A stretch of 64,000 nt of DNA from Fusobacteriaceae bacterium (GCA_900764925.1 CAAFPW010000090.1:1-64000); one strand, 5' to 3'. Counted from the stretch's first letter, positions 36,152 through 45,698 are shown. Made by a program: numbers and translations. The notes: a model not told the origin generated them from the letters alone.

Positions 36152-37105
36152 TTAATATCCTTTTTTAGAAGTAACTATATTTTTTAATGGTTTATTTAGA
36201 AAATAGGCTTTTAAATTTTCAATAGCTAATTTTCTGACATTATCAAGTGTATAATTTAGATGATAACCGCCAGCTATATGGGGAGTAAGAATTAAATTTT
36301 TACTCTGCCAAAGTTGATGATTTTTAGGAAGAGGTTCAATATGAGTAACATCAATTCCAGCACCACTTATAATATTATTTTCTAAAGCAAAATATAAATC
36401 ATCACTTGAAACAGTAGTTCCTCTTCCAATATTGATAAAAATAGAACTTTTTTTCATTTTTTTAAATTTTTCTATATTAAATAGATTAATAGTTTCAGAG
36501 GTTTCAGGCAAAATAGAGATTACAATATCAAAATTAGGTAAAATATTATCTAGTTCTTCAAGAGAATATATATTTTCTATAAACTCTGGATAATTATTTA
36601 GATTTTTTTTGACACCAGAAATATTACTTCCAAGAAGATATAATTTTTTTCCTAATTCTTTACCAATATTTCCAAGTCCAATAATAAGGGTTTTAGAATT
36701 AAAAATAGATTGTACCTCTCCTTCATCTTTCCAAATACACTCTTGCTGATTTTTTATATAATTAGGAATTTTTTTCTTTAAAGCAAAAATTAGAGCTAGA
36801 GCATGTTCTGCAAGAGCCAAATCATAAGCTCCAGTAGAATTAGTAAGAGTTATATCTTTATTAGAAAGAATATCAACATAAGAATTGATCCCAGCACTAT
36901 TTAGATGAATCCATTTAAGCTTTTTACTATTTTGTAGCAGCTGAGAAGAGATATTTCCTAAGATTATTTCACACTCTTCTAAAATCTCTTGAGTTACATT
37001 TTCAGCATGTAAATAACAGATATCACTTGGTGGAAGTGAAGTAATCTCAGTTATTATTTTTTTATTTTCTTCTGTCATAGGTATAGTTATAATAATTTTT
37101 GCCAT
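36152..37105 (-). CDS. D-isomer-specific 2-hydroxyacid dehydrogenase
   Basis: This NAD(P)-dependent dehydrogenase has 317 residues. The Rossmann motif is TLIIGLGNIGKELG. The catalytic Arg lies in NIGRGTTVSSDDL, the Glu in HIEPLPKNHQLW and the His in LTPHIAGG. It may reduce a 2-keto acid such as hydroxypyruvate or interconvert glycerate and related acids; that is inferred from the adjacent glycerate kinase. ATG 37105 is chosen because GGAGG lies six bases upstream; the longer frame starts inside that site. Confidence 0.88.
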   Translation of the reverse strand: MAKIIITIPMTEENKKIITEITSLPPSDICYLHAENVTQEILEECEIILGNISSQLLQNSKKLKWIHLNSAGINSYVDILSNKDITLTNSTGAYDLALAEHALALIFALKKKIPNYIKNQQECIWKDEGEVQSIFNSKTLIIGLGNIGKELGKKLYLLGSNISGVKKNLNNYPEFIENIYSLEELDNILPNFDIVISILPETSETINLFNIEKFKKMKKSSIFINIGRGTTVSSDDLYFALENNIISGAGIDVTHIEPLPKNHQLWQSKNLILTPHIAGGYHLNYTLDNVRKLAIENLKAYFLNKPLKNIVTSKKGY

Positions 37106-37137
37106 TGTAGCCTCCTTCAATTGTGACCTTCTTTATA

Positions 37138-37166
37138 AAAAAGAGCTGTATCAAACAGCTCTTTTT
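37138..37166 (-). terminator. Hairpin terminator after glycerate kinase
   Basis: AAAAAGAGCTG and CAGCTCTTTTT form an 11-pair stem around seven bases. On the minus strand the second arm is followed by further T. It separates the core glucarate genes from the three accessory genes, so those may be expressed less. Confidence 0.8.
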
Positions 37167-38309
37167 CTATCTTCCTAAATAAAAAGCTCTGATAGCCTTT
37201 TCACCTGTAAATTCTAATAATTCTTTTACATTTTTGATTGCTTTATCTAGGGACATAGGTTCATTTATAATATCTAATACTAAATCTATACCATTTTTAT
37301 AAATATCTGTCAAATTTTTATCTGAACTACCAACTATTGCAATAACAGGAATATTGTATTTTTTTGCTGTAAGTGCTATTCCAACAGGAGCTTTACCATT
37401 TACAGATTGATTATCAATTCTTCCTTCTCCAGTAATAACTAAATCAGCATCTTTAAGATTTTCTTCTAATTCAATTAATTCCATAATTTTGATAATTCCT
37501 TCATTAAATTCAGCTTTACAGACACTTAGAAGAGCATATCCTAGTCCACCAGCTGCTCCACTACCAGGTTTAATAGAATTTTTTTCTCCAAGATATTCAT
37601 CAATAATATTACCATAATTATTTAATATGCAATCAAGATTTACAATATCTTCTTTAGAGGCTCCTTTTTGTGGTCCATATATATATGATGCTCCATTTTC
37701 ACCACATAGAATATTTCTAACATCAGATAAAATAGTTATTTTAGTTTTTGTTACTCTTGAATCAAAATTTGTTAAATCAATTCTTGATAATCTACTTAAC
37801 TCAATAGGAGTATATCCAATTTCATTATTTTGAGAATCATAAAATTTAGCACCTAATGCAGCAAGCATTCCAGCACCACCATCATTAGTAGCACTTCCAC
37901 CAATACCTATATAGATTTCTTTAATTCCCATATCTAAAATTTGTTTAAGAATTTGTCCAACTCCATAAGTTGTAGCTTTATAAGGATTTAAGCTTTCATG
38001 AGGAACAAGATTTATTCCAGAAGATTCTGCCATCTCCATAACTGCAATATTATTTTTTATTATACCAAATTTAGCTTTAACTGTATCTCCTAAAGGACCT
38101 TTAACTTCTAAATATTTATATTCACCAGAAGTTGCTTCAACTATTGCTTCAACAGTTCCCTCTCCTCCATCTGCAATAGGAATCTTTTTTATGGAGATAT
38201 TATCTTTTTTATACTTTAAAATTCCACTTTCAATATAATCTTCAACCTCTTTTGAAGTAGCACTTCCTTTAAAAGAATCAACAGCTATAATTACTTTTAA
38301 ATCTTCCAT
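37167..38309 (-). CDS. garK: Glycerate kinase (2-phosphoglycerate-forming type, GarK/GlxK family)
   Basis: This enzyme phosphorylates D-glycerate to 2-phosphoglycerate, feeding glycolysis. It has 380 residues of the type 1 family: IIAVDSFKGSATSKEVEDYI at the N terminus, PIADGGEGTVEAI, IGIGGSATNDGGAGMLAALGAKF, KPGSGAAGGLGYALL and VITGEGRIDNQSVNGKAPVGIA. It is eight bases after the aldolase gene and takes the product of the tartronate semialdehyde reductase further up the operon. Confidence 0.94.
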   Translation of the reverse strand: MEDLKVIIAVDSFKGSATSKEVEDYIESGILKYKKDNISIKKIPIADGGEGTVEAIVEATSGEYKYLEVKGPLGDTVKAKFGIIKNNIAVMEMAESSGINLVPHESLNPYKATTYGVGQILKQILDMGIKEIYIGIGGSATNDGGAGMLAALGAKFYDSQNNEIGYTPIELSRLSRIDLTNFDSRVTKTKITILSDVRNILCGENGASYIYGPQKGASKEDIVNLDCILNNYGNIIDEYLGEKNSIKPGSGAAGGLGYALLSVCKAEFNEGIIKIMELIELEENLKDADLVITGEGRIDNQSVNGKAPVGIALTAKKYNIPVIAIVGSSDKNLTDIYKNGIDLVLDIINEPMSLDKAIKNVKELLEFTGEKAIRAFYLGR

Positions 38310-38317
38310 AAAAGTAC

Positions 38318-39214
38318 CTACCTTTTTAATAAACCAGCCTCATCCATTTTATTAGCCATAAATTGTACTATATTTTCTTTAGATGGAAGGCTTGGTTTTA
38401 TAGGATTTCCTACATTCATTTTATTGATATTAGCCATATCTTTAGTAGCTACAGGGAAGCTAGCTTTATCCATAGATAATCTAACAGGGTTGAATTGGAA
38501 TTGAAGTTCAAGAGAACCTTGAATATCTCCTTCTACATACTTGTTGTAGATAGAAGTTATCATTTGTGGGAAAATATTTCCTGTAGTGCATACTCCTCCA
38601 ACAGCTCCGATTGATAGAGAAGAGAAAAGTAGTGTATCTTTTCCACCAAAAACCTTAAACCCAGTGTCTCTAGTTCTTCTAATAAATTCTAAAACTTGAT
38701 TTATATCTCCACTAGAATCTTTTATACCAACAATATTTTTAACTTCTCTTGCTAATTTTTCAACTAAATCTCCTGAAAGAGTGTAACCAATTCTAGGATT
38801 ATTATAAATCAAAAGAGGAAGATCAGTTGCTTCAGCAACAGTTTTATAGTGAAGGAATAATTCCTCTTCTGTTGGTTTTAAAAACATAGGTTGAAGTAAA
38901 GCAACTGCATCAGCACCAACAGCTTTGGCCATTTTAGCTAATTTTACACATTTTGATGTTCTGATGGCACCAATTCCCATAATCACAGGAATTCTACCAT
39001 CAACTTCATCAACAATAGTTTTAGTAATTTTTTCATATTCTTCATCATCAAACATATAGAATTCACTGTTACTTCCATGTGCTAAAATCCCATGAATTCC
39101 ATTATCTATAAGAAAATTAACATGTTTTCTTAATTTATCATAATCTACATTCTCCTCTTCTGTCATTGGAGTAAGAATAGGAACATAGATTCCTTTAAGT
39201 AAGTTTAAATCCAT
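38318..39214 (-). CDS. Dihydrodipicolinate synthase-family aldolase, probable 5-keto-4-deoxyglucarate aldolase
   Basis: This class I (Schiff-base) lyase of the DapA/NAL superfamily has 298 residues: GIYVPILTPMTEEENVDYDKL, GILAHGSNSEFYML-like loop (HGSNSEFYMF), LLIYNNPRIGYTLS with the Tyr, and the Schiff-base Lys in NIVGIKDSSGD. It lies between glucarate dehydratase and glycerate kinase, where E. coli has garL of the unrelated HpcH/HpaI family. With a tartronate semialdehyde reductase in the same operon, and no ketoglutarate semialdehyde dehydrogenase, aldol cleavage to pyruvate and tartronate semialdehyde is the likely reaction. The alternative is the KdgD-type dehydratase. ATG 39214 has GAGGTG upstream. 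Confidence 0.8.
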   Translation of the reverse strand: MDLNLLKGIYVPILTPMTEEENVDYDKLRKHVNFLIDNGIHGILAHGSNSEFYMFDDEEYEKITKTIVDEVDGRIPVIMGIGAIRTSKCVKLAKMAKAVGADAVALLQPMFLKPTEEELFLHYKTVAEATDLPLLIYNNPRIGYTLSGDLVEKLAREVKNIVGIKDSSGDINQVLEFIRRTRDTGFKVFGGKDTLLFSSLSIGAVGGVCTTGNIFPQMITSIYNKYVEGDIQGSLELQFQFNPVRLSMDKASFPVATKDMANINKMNVGNPIKPSLPSKENIVQFMANKMDEAGLLKR

Positions 39215-39242
39215 TTTTCCAAACACCTCAAATTTATTTTAA

Positions 39243-40571
39243 TTAGTCTCTATCTAGACAAGGTCTTTTATTATCAAATTTCCAACCTTTGATTAAATAT
39301 TGCATAGCAGCTGCGTCATCTCTAGCTCCTAAATTATTATCTACATATAATTTATGTGCTGCCATGATTTTATCCATATCAATTTCGATTCCAAGACCAG
39401 GTACATCTTTAGGAACTGTAATTTCTCCATTAACTATTTTATGAGCATTTTTAGTTAAATCTTGTCCATCTTGCCAAATCCAGTGAGTGTCTATAGCAGT
39501 TATATTTCCAGGAACTGCAGCTGCAACATGGCTGAACATAGCTAAAGATATATCAAAGTGGTTATTTGAGTGTGATCCCCAAGTTAATCCAAATTCATTA
39601 CACATTTGTCCAACTCTTACAGAACCTTCCATAGTCCAGAAATGTGGATCAGCAAGTGGAATAGATACGCTATTTAAAGCTACAGAGTGTTGCATTTGTC
39701 TCCAGTCAGTAGCTATCATATTAGTAGCTGTAGGAAGTCCTGTTGCTTTTCTAAATTCAGACATAACTTCTCTTCCAGAGAAACCATCTTCAGCTCCACA
39801 AGGATCTTCAGCATAAGCTAAAATTCCATGCATATCTTTACATAACTCAACTGCTTCTTTTAGAGACCAAGCTCCATTAGGGTCTAAAGTAATTCTAGCA
39901 TTAGGAAAAGCTTCATGTAAAGCTTTTATAGCTTTTATCTCTTCTTTACCTTTTAAAACTCCACCTTTTAATTTAAAATCTTCAAATCCATATCTTTTGT
40001 GAGCAGCTTTTGCTAATTCAACAACTGCTTCTGGAGTCATAGCTTCTTTTCTTCTAATTTTTCCCCAATCATCAGAATTATCATCATTATCTATATAAGG
40101 TAAGTCAGTTTTGTTTTTATCAGCTATATAGAAAAGGTATCCTAAAACTTTTACTTTTTCTCTTTGTTGTCCTTCTCCTAATAAGGCTGCTACAGGAACA
40201 CCTAAAAATTTACCCATAAGGTCTAATAAAGGAGCTTCTACTGCAGTCATTGCATGTACTGTTGTTCTAAGGTCAAAAGTTTGAGTTCCTCTTCCAGAAG
40301 CATCCCTATCTTTAAAAGTATCATATATACTTTTTACTATATTTTTATATTCTCCAATACTTTTTCCAACAACTAAAGATTTTGCATCTTCAAGAGTTTG
40401 TCTGATTTTTTCTCCACCGGGAACTTCTCCTACTCCAATTTCTCCATTATCAGCTTTTAAGATAACAATGTTTCTAGTAAAGAAAGGTCCATGAGCTCCA
40501 CTAAGGTTAAGAAGCATACTATCATATCCAGCTACTGGAATAACATTCATTTCAACAATTTTAGGTATCAT
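39243..40571 (-). CDS. gudD: Glucarate dehydratase (copy 1)
   Basis: This enolase-superfamily enzyme of 442 residues dehydrates D-glucarate (and L-idarate) to 5-keto-4-deoxyglucarate. Catalytic residues seen by motif are KxK in DFKLKGG, Asp in TLDPNGAW, Glu in [12 protein letters not shown], Asn in [11 protein letters not shown], Asp in LADPHFW and His in SHSNNHFD. It closely follows E. coli GudD in these stretches. TGGAGG precedes the ATG. It forms the core of the minus-strand operon with the reductase, aldolase and kinase. Confidence 0.95.
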   Translation of the reverse strand: MIPKIVEMNVIPVAGYDSMLLNLSGAHGPFFTRNIVILKADNGEIGVGEVPGGEKIRQTLEDAKSLVVGKSIGEYKNIVKSIYDTFKDRDASGRGTQTFDLRTTVHAMTAVEAPLLDLMGKFLGVPVAALLGEGQQREKVKVLGYLFYIADKNKTDLPYIDNDDNSDDWGKIRRKEAMTPEAVVELAKAAHKRYGFEDFKLKGGVLKGKEEIKAIKALHEAFPNARITLDPNGAWSLKEAVELCKDMHGILAYAEDPCGAEDGFSGREVMSEFRKATGLPTATNMIATDWRQMQHSVALNSVSIPLADPHFWTMEGSVRVGQMCNEFGLTWGSHSNNHFDISLAMFSHVAAAVPGNITAIDTHWIWQDGQDLTKNAHKIVNGEITVPKDVPGLGIEIDMDKIMAAHKLYVDNNLGARDDAAAMQYLIKGWKFDNKRPCLDRD

Positions 40572-40620
40572 TATTTTCCTCCAAATTATTTTTTATCCAT
40601 AATAAATTTTAGGATTTAGA

Positions 40621-40655
40621 ATATAAGTTCTAGCTTTATTTGCTAGAACTTATAT
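40621..40655. repeat. Intergenic hairpin between garR and gudD
   Basis: ATATAAGTTCTAGC and GCTAGAACTTATAT form a perfect 14-pair stem around TTTATTT. There is no T tract on the minus strand, so it is a partial terminator or an mRNA processing element. Confidence 0.7.
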
Positions 40656-40658
40656 CAA

Positions 40659-40703
40659 AGGTTTTACTAGGTTAATTTAGGTTAGTTTATATTAAGAAAG
40701 GTT
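40659..40703. repeat. Helically phased AGGTT direct repeats
   Basis: AGGTT starts at 40659, 40669, 40679 and 40699, spaced exactly 10, 10 and 20 bases, with a degenerate unit at 40689. Spacing of one helical turn suits a protein binding along one DNA face, but chance in an AT-rich gap is not excluded. Confidence 0.4.
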
Positions 40704-40717
40704 AAAAGTAAATTTAA

Positions 40718-41608
40718 TTAGTTTTTATTTCCAACTGTTAAATTATTTATTTTTTCATAGTAGTTAAGAATAGCAGAGTGGTCTTTTTTCTCTCTTCCAT
40801 CTACTTTTAAAGCTTGCATAATTTCCATTACTTGAGAAGTTAAAGGTAAGGATACATTAATAGCATGAGATGTATCTAAAGCGTTTTGTAAATCTTTTAT
40901 ATGTAATTCAATTCTAAATCCAGGTTCAAAGTTTCTAGAAATCATCATAGGAGCTTTAGCATTCATAACAGTACTTCCAGCTAGTCCACCTTTTATAGCA
41001 TCAAATACTAATTGTGGATCAACTCCTGCTTTTTCACATAGAACAAATGCTTCGCTTAAAGCGGCTATATTTAAAGCAACTATAATTTGGTTAGCAAGTT
41101 TAGTAGTATTTCCTGCTCCAACATCTCCAACTCTAACAACAGAACCAGCCATAGACATCATTAAATCATAGTATTTATCAAAAGTTTCTTGTTTTCCTCC
41201 AACCATTACTGAAATAGTTCCATCTATTGCTTTAGGTTCTCCACCAGATACAGGGGCATCTAAAAGTTCTACTCCATATTCAGCTAATTTTTCAGCTATA
41301 TCTTGACTTTCTACAGGATTGATAGAACTCATATCAATAACTGTACAACCAGCTTTTAATCCTTCAGCTGCACCTCCCTCATTGAAAAGAGCAGCTTTTA
41401 CATGTGGAGAATTAGGTAACATAGTTATTAATACTTCACAGTTTTCTCCAACTTCTTTTCCACATGAAGCAGCTTTTGCACCACAAGCAACAACTTCTTC
41501 TACAGCAGCTTTGTTGAAGTCAAATGCTATTACTTCATATCCAGCTTTTAAAACATTTTTACACATAGGTTTTCCCATTATTCCAAGTCCAATAAAACCA
41601 ACTTTCAT
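40718..41608 (-). CDS. garR: 2-hydroxy-3-oxopropionate (tartronate semialdehyde) reductase
   Basis: This NAD(P)H-dependent beta-hydroxyacid dehydrogenase has 296 residues and reduces tartronate semialdehyde to D-glycerate. The Rossmann motif GFIGLGIMGKPMCKNVLKAGY opens the protein. The substrate loop is LLDAPVSGGEPKA and the catalytic Lys lies in GAGNTTKLANQIIVA. It is the first gene of the operon, separated from gudD by a hairpin. GGAGG precedes the ATG. Confidence 0.93.
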   Translation of the reverse strand: MKVGFIGLGIMGKPMCKNVLKAGYEVIAFDFNKAAVEEVVACGAKAASCGKEVGENCEVLITMLPNSPHVKAALFNEGGAAEGLKAGCTVIDMSSINPVESQDIAEKLAEYGVELLDAPVSGGEPKAIDGTISVMVGGKQETFDKYYDLMMSMAGSVVRVGDVGAGNTTKLANQIIVALNIAALSEAFVLCEKAGVDPQLVFDAIKGGLAGSTVMNAKAPMMISRNFEPGFRIELHIKDLQNALDTSHAINVSLPLTSQVMEIMQALKVDGREKKDHSAILNYYEKINNLTVGNKN

Positions 41609-41652
41609 TTTATTACCTCCTAAAAATTTATTTGTTTCTTGATTTTGATAAT

Positions 41653-41681
41653 ATTGTAGTCTAAAATTATAACTCTTTCAA
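41653..41681 (-). promoter_or_regulatory. Promoter of the garR-gudD operon
   Basis: Minus-strand TTGAAA (41681-41676) and TACAAT (41658-41653) are 17 bases apart. An inverted repeat AATGTT (41680-41685) / AACATT (41692-41697) lies directly on the -35 side, a candidate regulator site. Confidence 0.6.
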
Positions 41682-41718
41682 TGTTCTGAGTAACATTATT
41701 TTTTTTATATAATACTTT

Positions 41719-41733
41719 TTTTTGTTATATGTA
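41719..41733. promoter_or_regulatory. Candidate CdaR-type operator, copy 1
   Basis: TTTTTGTTATATGTA between garR and cdaR matches 13 of 15 bases with the complement of 45699-45713 between garD and the second gudD. Two occurrences in the two divergent control regions of the diacid island suggest a shared site. Confidence 0.35.
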
Positions 41734-41835
41734 ATAAAAAAATAAAAAACAAGTAAATTAATCAAATGATATGTAGTAAAAATGATGGTATAGTTTTGAA
41801 AATGAAAAAATATAAAATGAAATAAGAATGAAAAC

Positions 41836-41864
41836 TTGAAATAAAAAAAAGATTATGATATACT
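41836..41864 (+). promoter_or_regulatory. Promoter of the cdaR-like gene
   Basis: TTGAAA (41836-41841) and TATACT (41859-41864) have 17-base spacing, 35 bases before the start codon. Confidence 0.6.
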
Positions 41865-41898
41865 TTTCAATAAAAACATAAAAGTTTTGGAGGGAAAA

Positions 41899-42993
41899 AT
41901 GGAGATTCCTGTAGAAATTGCATTAAAAATAGTAAAAGATATGAAAGATATAATAAATCAAGATTTGAATTTTATTAATGTAAAAGGAATAATAATAGCT
42001 AGTACAGATCCTGAAAGATGTGGAAGTAAGCATGAAGCAGCATTAAAATGTATAGCAACCAATAGTGTTATTGTAATCAATAACGATCATGAATATGTAG
42101 GAAGTAAAAAAGGGATAAATATACCAGTTCATTTAGATAATGAAACTGTTGGAGTTATAGGGATTACTGGAGATCGAAATGAAGTAGAGAAATATGGAAA
42201 AATTATTAAATCAATGACAGAAATTTTAATAAAAGAAGCTTGGTTAAAAGAGATGTCAATGAAAAAAAGAGAATATAATAGAAATATAATTGAAACTTTA
42301 CTTTTTAGTAAACATAAAAATATAGATTTTTATAGCTCAATTCAACAGCCATATTCTGTAATTGTTGGAAATACAGATAATAAATTTGAAAATAACGAAG
42401 ATTTATATAAAATTTTAGAAGCCCATCTATCATTTAATAAGAAAAATATATTTACAATCACTTCTAATGAGATAATTATTTTAATGAATGAAAATCATAA
42501 GAAATATATTAGAGATATTATAATGGGAATACAAGTAAGATTAGAAGATATTTTTAAGTTTAATTTTAAATTTGGGATAGGGAGATTAGTAGAAAATGAT
42601 ATTAATGATTTTAAAGTATCTTATTTAGAGGGAAGGAATGCATTACAGTATATAATAAATTTTGAAACAGATAAAGATGTTATACTTTATTCAGAATTAG
42701 ATCTAGGAATACTTTTTCCAAGTTTAAATCCTTATAAAATATCAGAGTTTGTTGAAAAAATATTTAAAAATTTATCAGATAAAGATATTGAAAATTTTTA
42801 TGAAATATTTTTAGTTTATAAAAATAATAATGGAAGTATTAAGGAAGCATCAGAAGAATTGTATATGCATAAAAATACCTTACAATATCAATTGAATAAA
42901 TTAGAAAAATTAACTGGGTATAATCCAAGAAAATTAAAAGATTTTACAATCTTAGACATAGCATTTGCTTTAAAAAAATTTGACAATAAATAA
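41899..42993 (+). CDS. cdaR: Sugar diacid regulator, CdaR family
   Basis: This transcription factor has 364 residues. The N-terminal sugar-diacid recognition domain (about 1-125) contains VKGIIIASTDPERCGSKHEAALK and NIPVHLDNETVGVIGITGD. The C-terminal PucR-type helix-turn-helix is ASEELYMHKNTLQYQLNKLEKLTGYNPRKL (given in part). In E. coli CdaR activates gar and gud genes in response to glucarate, galactarate or glycerate. Its position, divergent from the glucarate operon, supports the same role. ATG 41899 follows GGAGGG; a TTG four codons earlier overlaps that site. Confidence 0.92.
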   Translation: MEIPVEIALKIVKDMKDIINQDLNFINVKGIIIASTDPERCGSKHEAALKCIATNSVIVINNDHEYVGSKKGINIPVHLDNETVGVIGITGDRNEVEKYGKIIKSMTEILIKEAWLKEMSMKKREYNRNIIETLLFSKHKNIDFYSSIQQPYSVIVGNTDNKFENNEDLYKILEAHLSFNKKNIFTITSNEIIILMNENHKKYIRDIIMGIQVRLEDIFKFNFKFGIGRLVENDINDFKVSYLEGRNALQYIINFETDKDVILYSELDLGILFPSLNPYKISEFVEKIFKNLSDKDIENFYEIFLVYKNNNGSIKEASEELYMHKNTLQYQLNKLEKLTGYNPRKLKDFTILDIAFALKKFDNK

Positions 42994-43010
42994 TATGATG
43001 TATTTAAATA

Positions 43011-43046
43011 TAAAATAGTAGAAGGATATTTTCTTCTACTATTTTA
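43011..43046. terminator. Bidirectional terminator between cdaR and the AEC permease gene
   Basis: TAAAATAGTAGAAG pairs with CTTCTACTATTTTA around eight bases. The stem overlaps the last codons of the minus-strand permease gene. Confidence 0.75.
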
Positions 43047-43968
43047 TAAAATCTAATATATAACTCCAAAGTGGAATTGTAATAATTGATAAAATAGTGC
43101 TAAGAACAACTAATTTACTAGCGAAAATATAATCTTGTTTATATTTTGAAGCTAAAATAACTGTAGTACTACCTGCAGGCATACCACTAATAAGAACAAC
43201 TATTCCAGTACTTAAATAATTAAGATTTAATATTTTACAAATTATAAAGACAAAAAATGGAATAATAATAAGTCTTATTAGAGTATATTTAAAAGTTGTT
43301 TTAGAAAAAATAGAGAAGATAGATTTCATTTCTCCAAGAATAGCCCCAATTAAAATCATAGAGACACTTGTAGTACAATTTCCAACATTTTTAATAGTAT
43401 AATTTAAAAAATATGGGAGTTTAATAGGAGAAATCATTAAAAATAATCCTAGATAAACAGCAATTATACATGGGTGAAACATAACTTTTTTAACTATTTT
43501 ATAAAAATTTTCTGAAACAGTAAAACAAGATAAACCAGCTGACCACATCATAATTCTTTGGGGTACAAGAGCAACAGAAGCATACATAAGCCCTTCTGGT
43601 CCATATATTCCAGCAATAATTGGTAAACCTATAAATCCTGCATTTGAGGTTATGGTAGCATATCTAAGAACCTTTCTTTTTCTCTCTTCTTCCTGTTTGT
43701 AAAGAATTTTACTAAAAATATAAGTAACAACCTGAGATAGACAAGCAAAAATAAATATGGTAATAAATTTTATTAAAATTTCACTAGAATATTTCATATC
43801 AAAAGAACTAACAATATTAGCAGGAAGGAATATATATATTAAAAGATCTGTAAGTATTAATTTTCCTTCAGAGTTAATAATACCTTTTTTTCTAGAGATA
43901 ATACCAATAGAGATAAGAGAAAATAAGATAAGTTGTAAATTTAAAATATTAACAAAGTTTAATGTCAT
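43039..43968 (-). CDS. AEC-family (auxin efflux carrier-like) permease
   Basis: This inner-membrane transporter of 309 residues has about ten hydrophobic segments. AEC-family marks are SNAGFIGLPIIAGIYGPEGLMYAS in the fourth to fifth segment and SGMPAGSTTVILASKY near the C terminus. Bacterial members carry malate, malonate and similar carboxylates. Its place between cdaR and garD suggests it moves a sugar diacid or a breakdown product. AAAGGA precedes the ATG. Confidence 0.82.
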   Translation of the reverse strand: MTLNFVNILNLQLILFSLISIGIISRKKGIINSEGKLILTDLLIYIFLPANIVSSFDMKYSSEILIKFITIFIFACLSQVVTYIFSKILYKQEEERKRKVLRYATITSNAGFIGLPIIAGIYGPEGLMYASVALVPQRIMMWSAGLSCFTVSENFYKIVKKVMFHPCIIAVYLGLFLMISPIKLPYFLNYTIKNVGNCTTSVSMILIGAILGEMKSIFSIFSKTTFKYTLIRLIIIPFFVFIICKILNLNYLSTGIVVLISGMPAGSTTVILASKYKQDYIFASKLVVLSTILSIITIPLWSYILDFIK

Positions 43969-43999
43969 AATTATATCCTTTCAAAATATATAAATTTAG

Positions 44000-44024
44000 A
44001 GGCTATTTTAAAAATAACCTCTAG
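44000..44024 (-). repeat. Small hairpin between garD and the permease gene
   Basis: On the minus strand AGAGGTTATT can pair with AATAGCCTCT through one wobble. No T tract follows, so termination is doubtful and garD and the permease may be cotranscribed. Confidence 0.4.
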
Positions 44025-44047
44025 ATATTAAATATTAATTTTTTGAA

Positions 44048-45559
44048 TTATGTTATAGGTGCAGGGTTGAAGATACAAAAATCATTGTAAATTTTGTATT
44101 TCTCTGCTAAAGTTTGTTTTCTTCCACTAGCTACATCAATAATTTCGTTAAAAATCATATGACCTATTTTTTCAATATTTGCTTCACCAGTAGCAATAGG
44201 ACCTGCATTTATATCAATTAAGTCATTCCAATGATTTTTCATCTCGCTTCTAGAACAAACTTTTATAACAGGTGATACTGCTAAATTATAAGGTGTTCCA
44301 CGTCCAGTCATAAAAACTTGTAATCCCATACCAGAAGCTACTTGACAAGGGCCACAGACTATATCACTAGCAGGAGTAGCGGCATAAATAAGCCCTTTCT
44401 TTGTTGGGATTTCTCCAGGTGATAATACTCCAACAATAGGAGAAGTACCAGATTTTGCAATAGATCCCATTGCTTTTTCTACTATGTTAGAAAGCCCACC
44501 TTTTTTATTACCAGGAGTAGGGTTAGCACTTCTATCTACACAAGCAAGCTCTAAATAATTATCATACCATTTCATCTCATCAGCTAATCTTTTTACAATA
44601 GATTCATTTATACAACGTTCTCCAATAAGATGAACTCCATCTCTTACTTCAGTAACCTCTGAAAACATTACCGTTGCTCCACCTTTTACTAACATATCTG
44701 CTGCAAAACCAGCTGAAGGATTGGCAGTTATTCCAGAAAAGGCATCACTTCCACCACATTGCATACCTACTAATAAATCTGAAAGAGGTAAAGTTTCTCT
44801 TTTTCTTTTATTTAGAATAGCAAGTTTTTTATCTGCCATTTCTAAAATAGAATCGATCATATCAGTAAAACCTTTTTTTTCTTGAAGAATTATTACATTT
44901 TCTGGTGTAATATCTTTTTCATCGCAAAGCATATCAACAGTAAATTTTTCACATCCTAAACCAATTACCATCATTTGTCCACCAAAATTAGGATGTTTAG
45001 AAATATTACGAAGAATTCTAATAGGGACTTTTGCTTCAGGGGCATTAATAGCTACTCCGCAACCATAAGCATGATTAACAGCAACAACATCATCTACATT
45101 TGGATATTTTGGTAATAACTCTTTTTTTATTTTTTCAATAGCAACATTAACAACTCCTGTTACACATTGTACTGTAGTATTTATTCCTAAAATATTTCTT
45201 GTTCCTCCAAAACCACCATTTGGATTTTTATATCCTTCCCATGTTAAAGTTGTAGGCTCAGGTAAAGTAGTTACAATATTTGTTCCGTATTCCATATTGT
45301 CTAGAGTTGGAGATTTAGGTAGAATTAACATTTTTTCATTGATCCAATCACCTTTTTTTATATCGTTGATTGCATAACCTAAAGTAACTCCATATCTAAT
45401 AACTGGTTCATCTTTTTTTATATCACATAGTGCAATTTTATGTGCTTGAGGAATATCACAATTTGTAATTACATCATCTAGAATTTCTGTTCCAGCTTTT
45501 AAATCTTCAACAGCAACAGCAACATTATCATTTTCTTTTATTTTGATACATAGTGCCAT
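44048..45559 (-). CDS. garD: Galactarate dehydratase
   Basis: This enzyme of 503 residues converts galactarate (mucate) to 5-keto-4-deoxyglucarate. The N-terminal SAF-like domain (ALCIKIKENDNVAVAVEDL) is followed by the UxaA/GarD catalytic domain with VNHAYGCGVAI, GLGCEKFTVDML, MQCGGSDAFSGITANPSAGF and CGPCQVASGMGLQVFMTGRGTP. Ending in FNPAPIT is a mark of GarD rather than altronate dehydratase UxaA, but that alternative is not fully excluded. ATG 45559 has AAGGAG about ten bases upstream; a longer frame starting at 45595 overlaps the site. Confidence 0.88.
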   Translation of the reverse strand: MALCIKIKENDNVAVAVEDLKAGTEILDDVITNCDIPQAHKIALCDIKKDEPVIRYGVTLGYAINDIKKGDWINEKMLILPKSPTLDNMEYGTNIVTTLPEPTTLTWEGYKNPNGGFGGTRNILGINTTVQCVTGVVNVAIEKIKKELLPKYPNVDDVVAVNHAYGCGVAINAPEAKVPIRILRNISKHPNFGGQMMVIGLGCEKFTVDMLCDEKDITPENVIILQEKKGFTDMIDSILEMADKKLAILNKRKRETLPLSDLLVGMQCGGSDAFSGITANPSAGFAADMLVKGGATVMFSEVTEVRDGVHLIGERCINESIVKRLADEMKWYDNYLELACVDRSANPTPGNKKGGLSNIVEKAMGSIAKSGTSPIVGVLSPGEIPTKKGLIYAATPASDIVCGPCQVASGMGLQVFMTGRGTPYNLAVSPVIKVCSRSEMKNHWNDLIDINAGPIATGEANIEKIGHMIFNEIIDVASGRKQTLAEKYKIYNDFCIFNPAPIT

Positions 45560-45698
45560 AAATTTAACTTCTCCTTTTATTTTAAATATGTACATTCTAT
45601 TATATAATTATAACTAAGTAAACTTTTTTTTTTAAAGACTACTCTTAAAAAAATATATAAAATAACTTTAATTGTTATGAAGACTAAAAAAGTAAAAA

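Noticed and set aside
34801..37105. Considered the PPC protein, aldo/keto reductase and hydroxyacid dehydrogenase as a separate new pathway.
   Set aside because: A terminator does separate them from glycerate kinase, but they share direction and theme with the sugar-acid genes and offer no distinct pathway logic.
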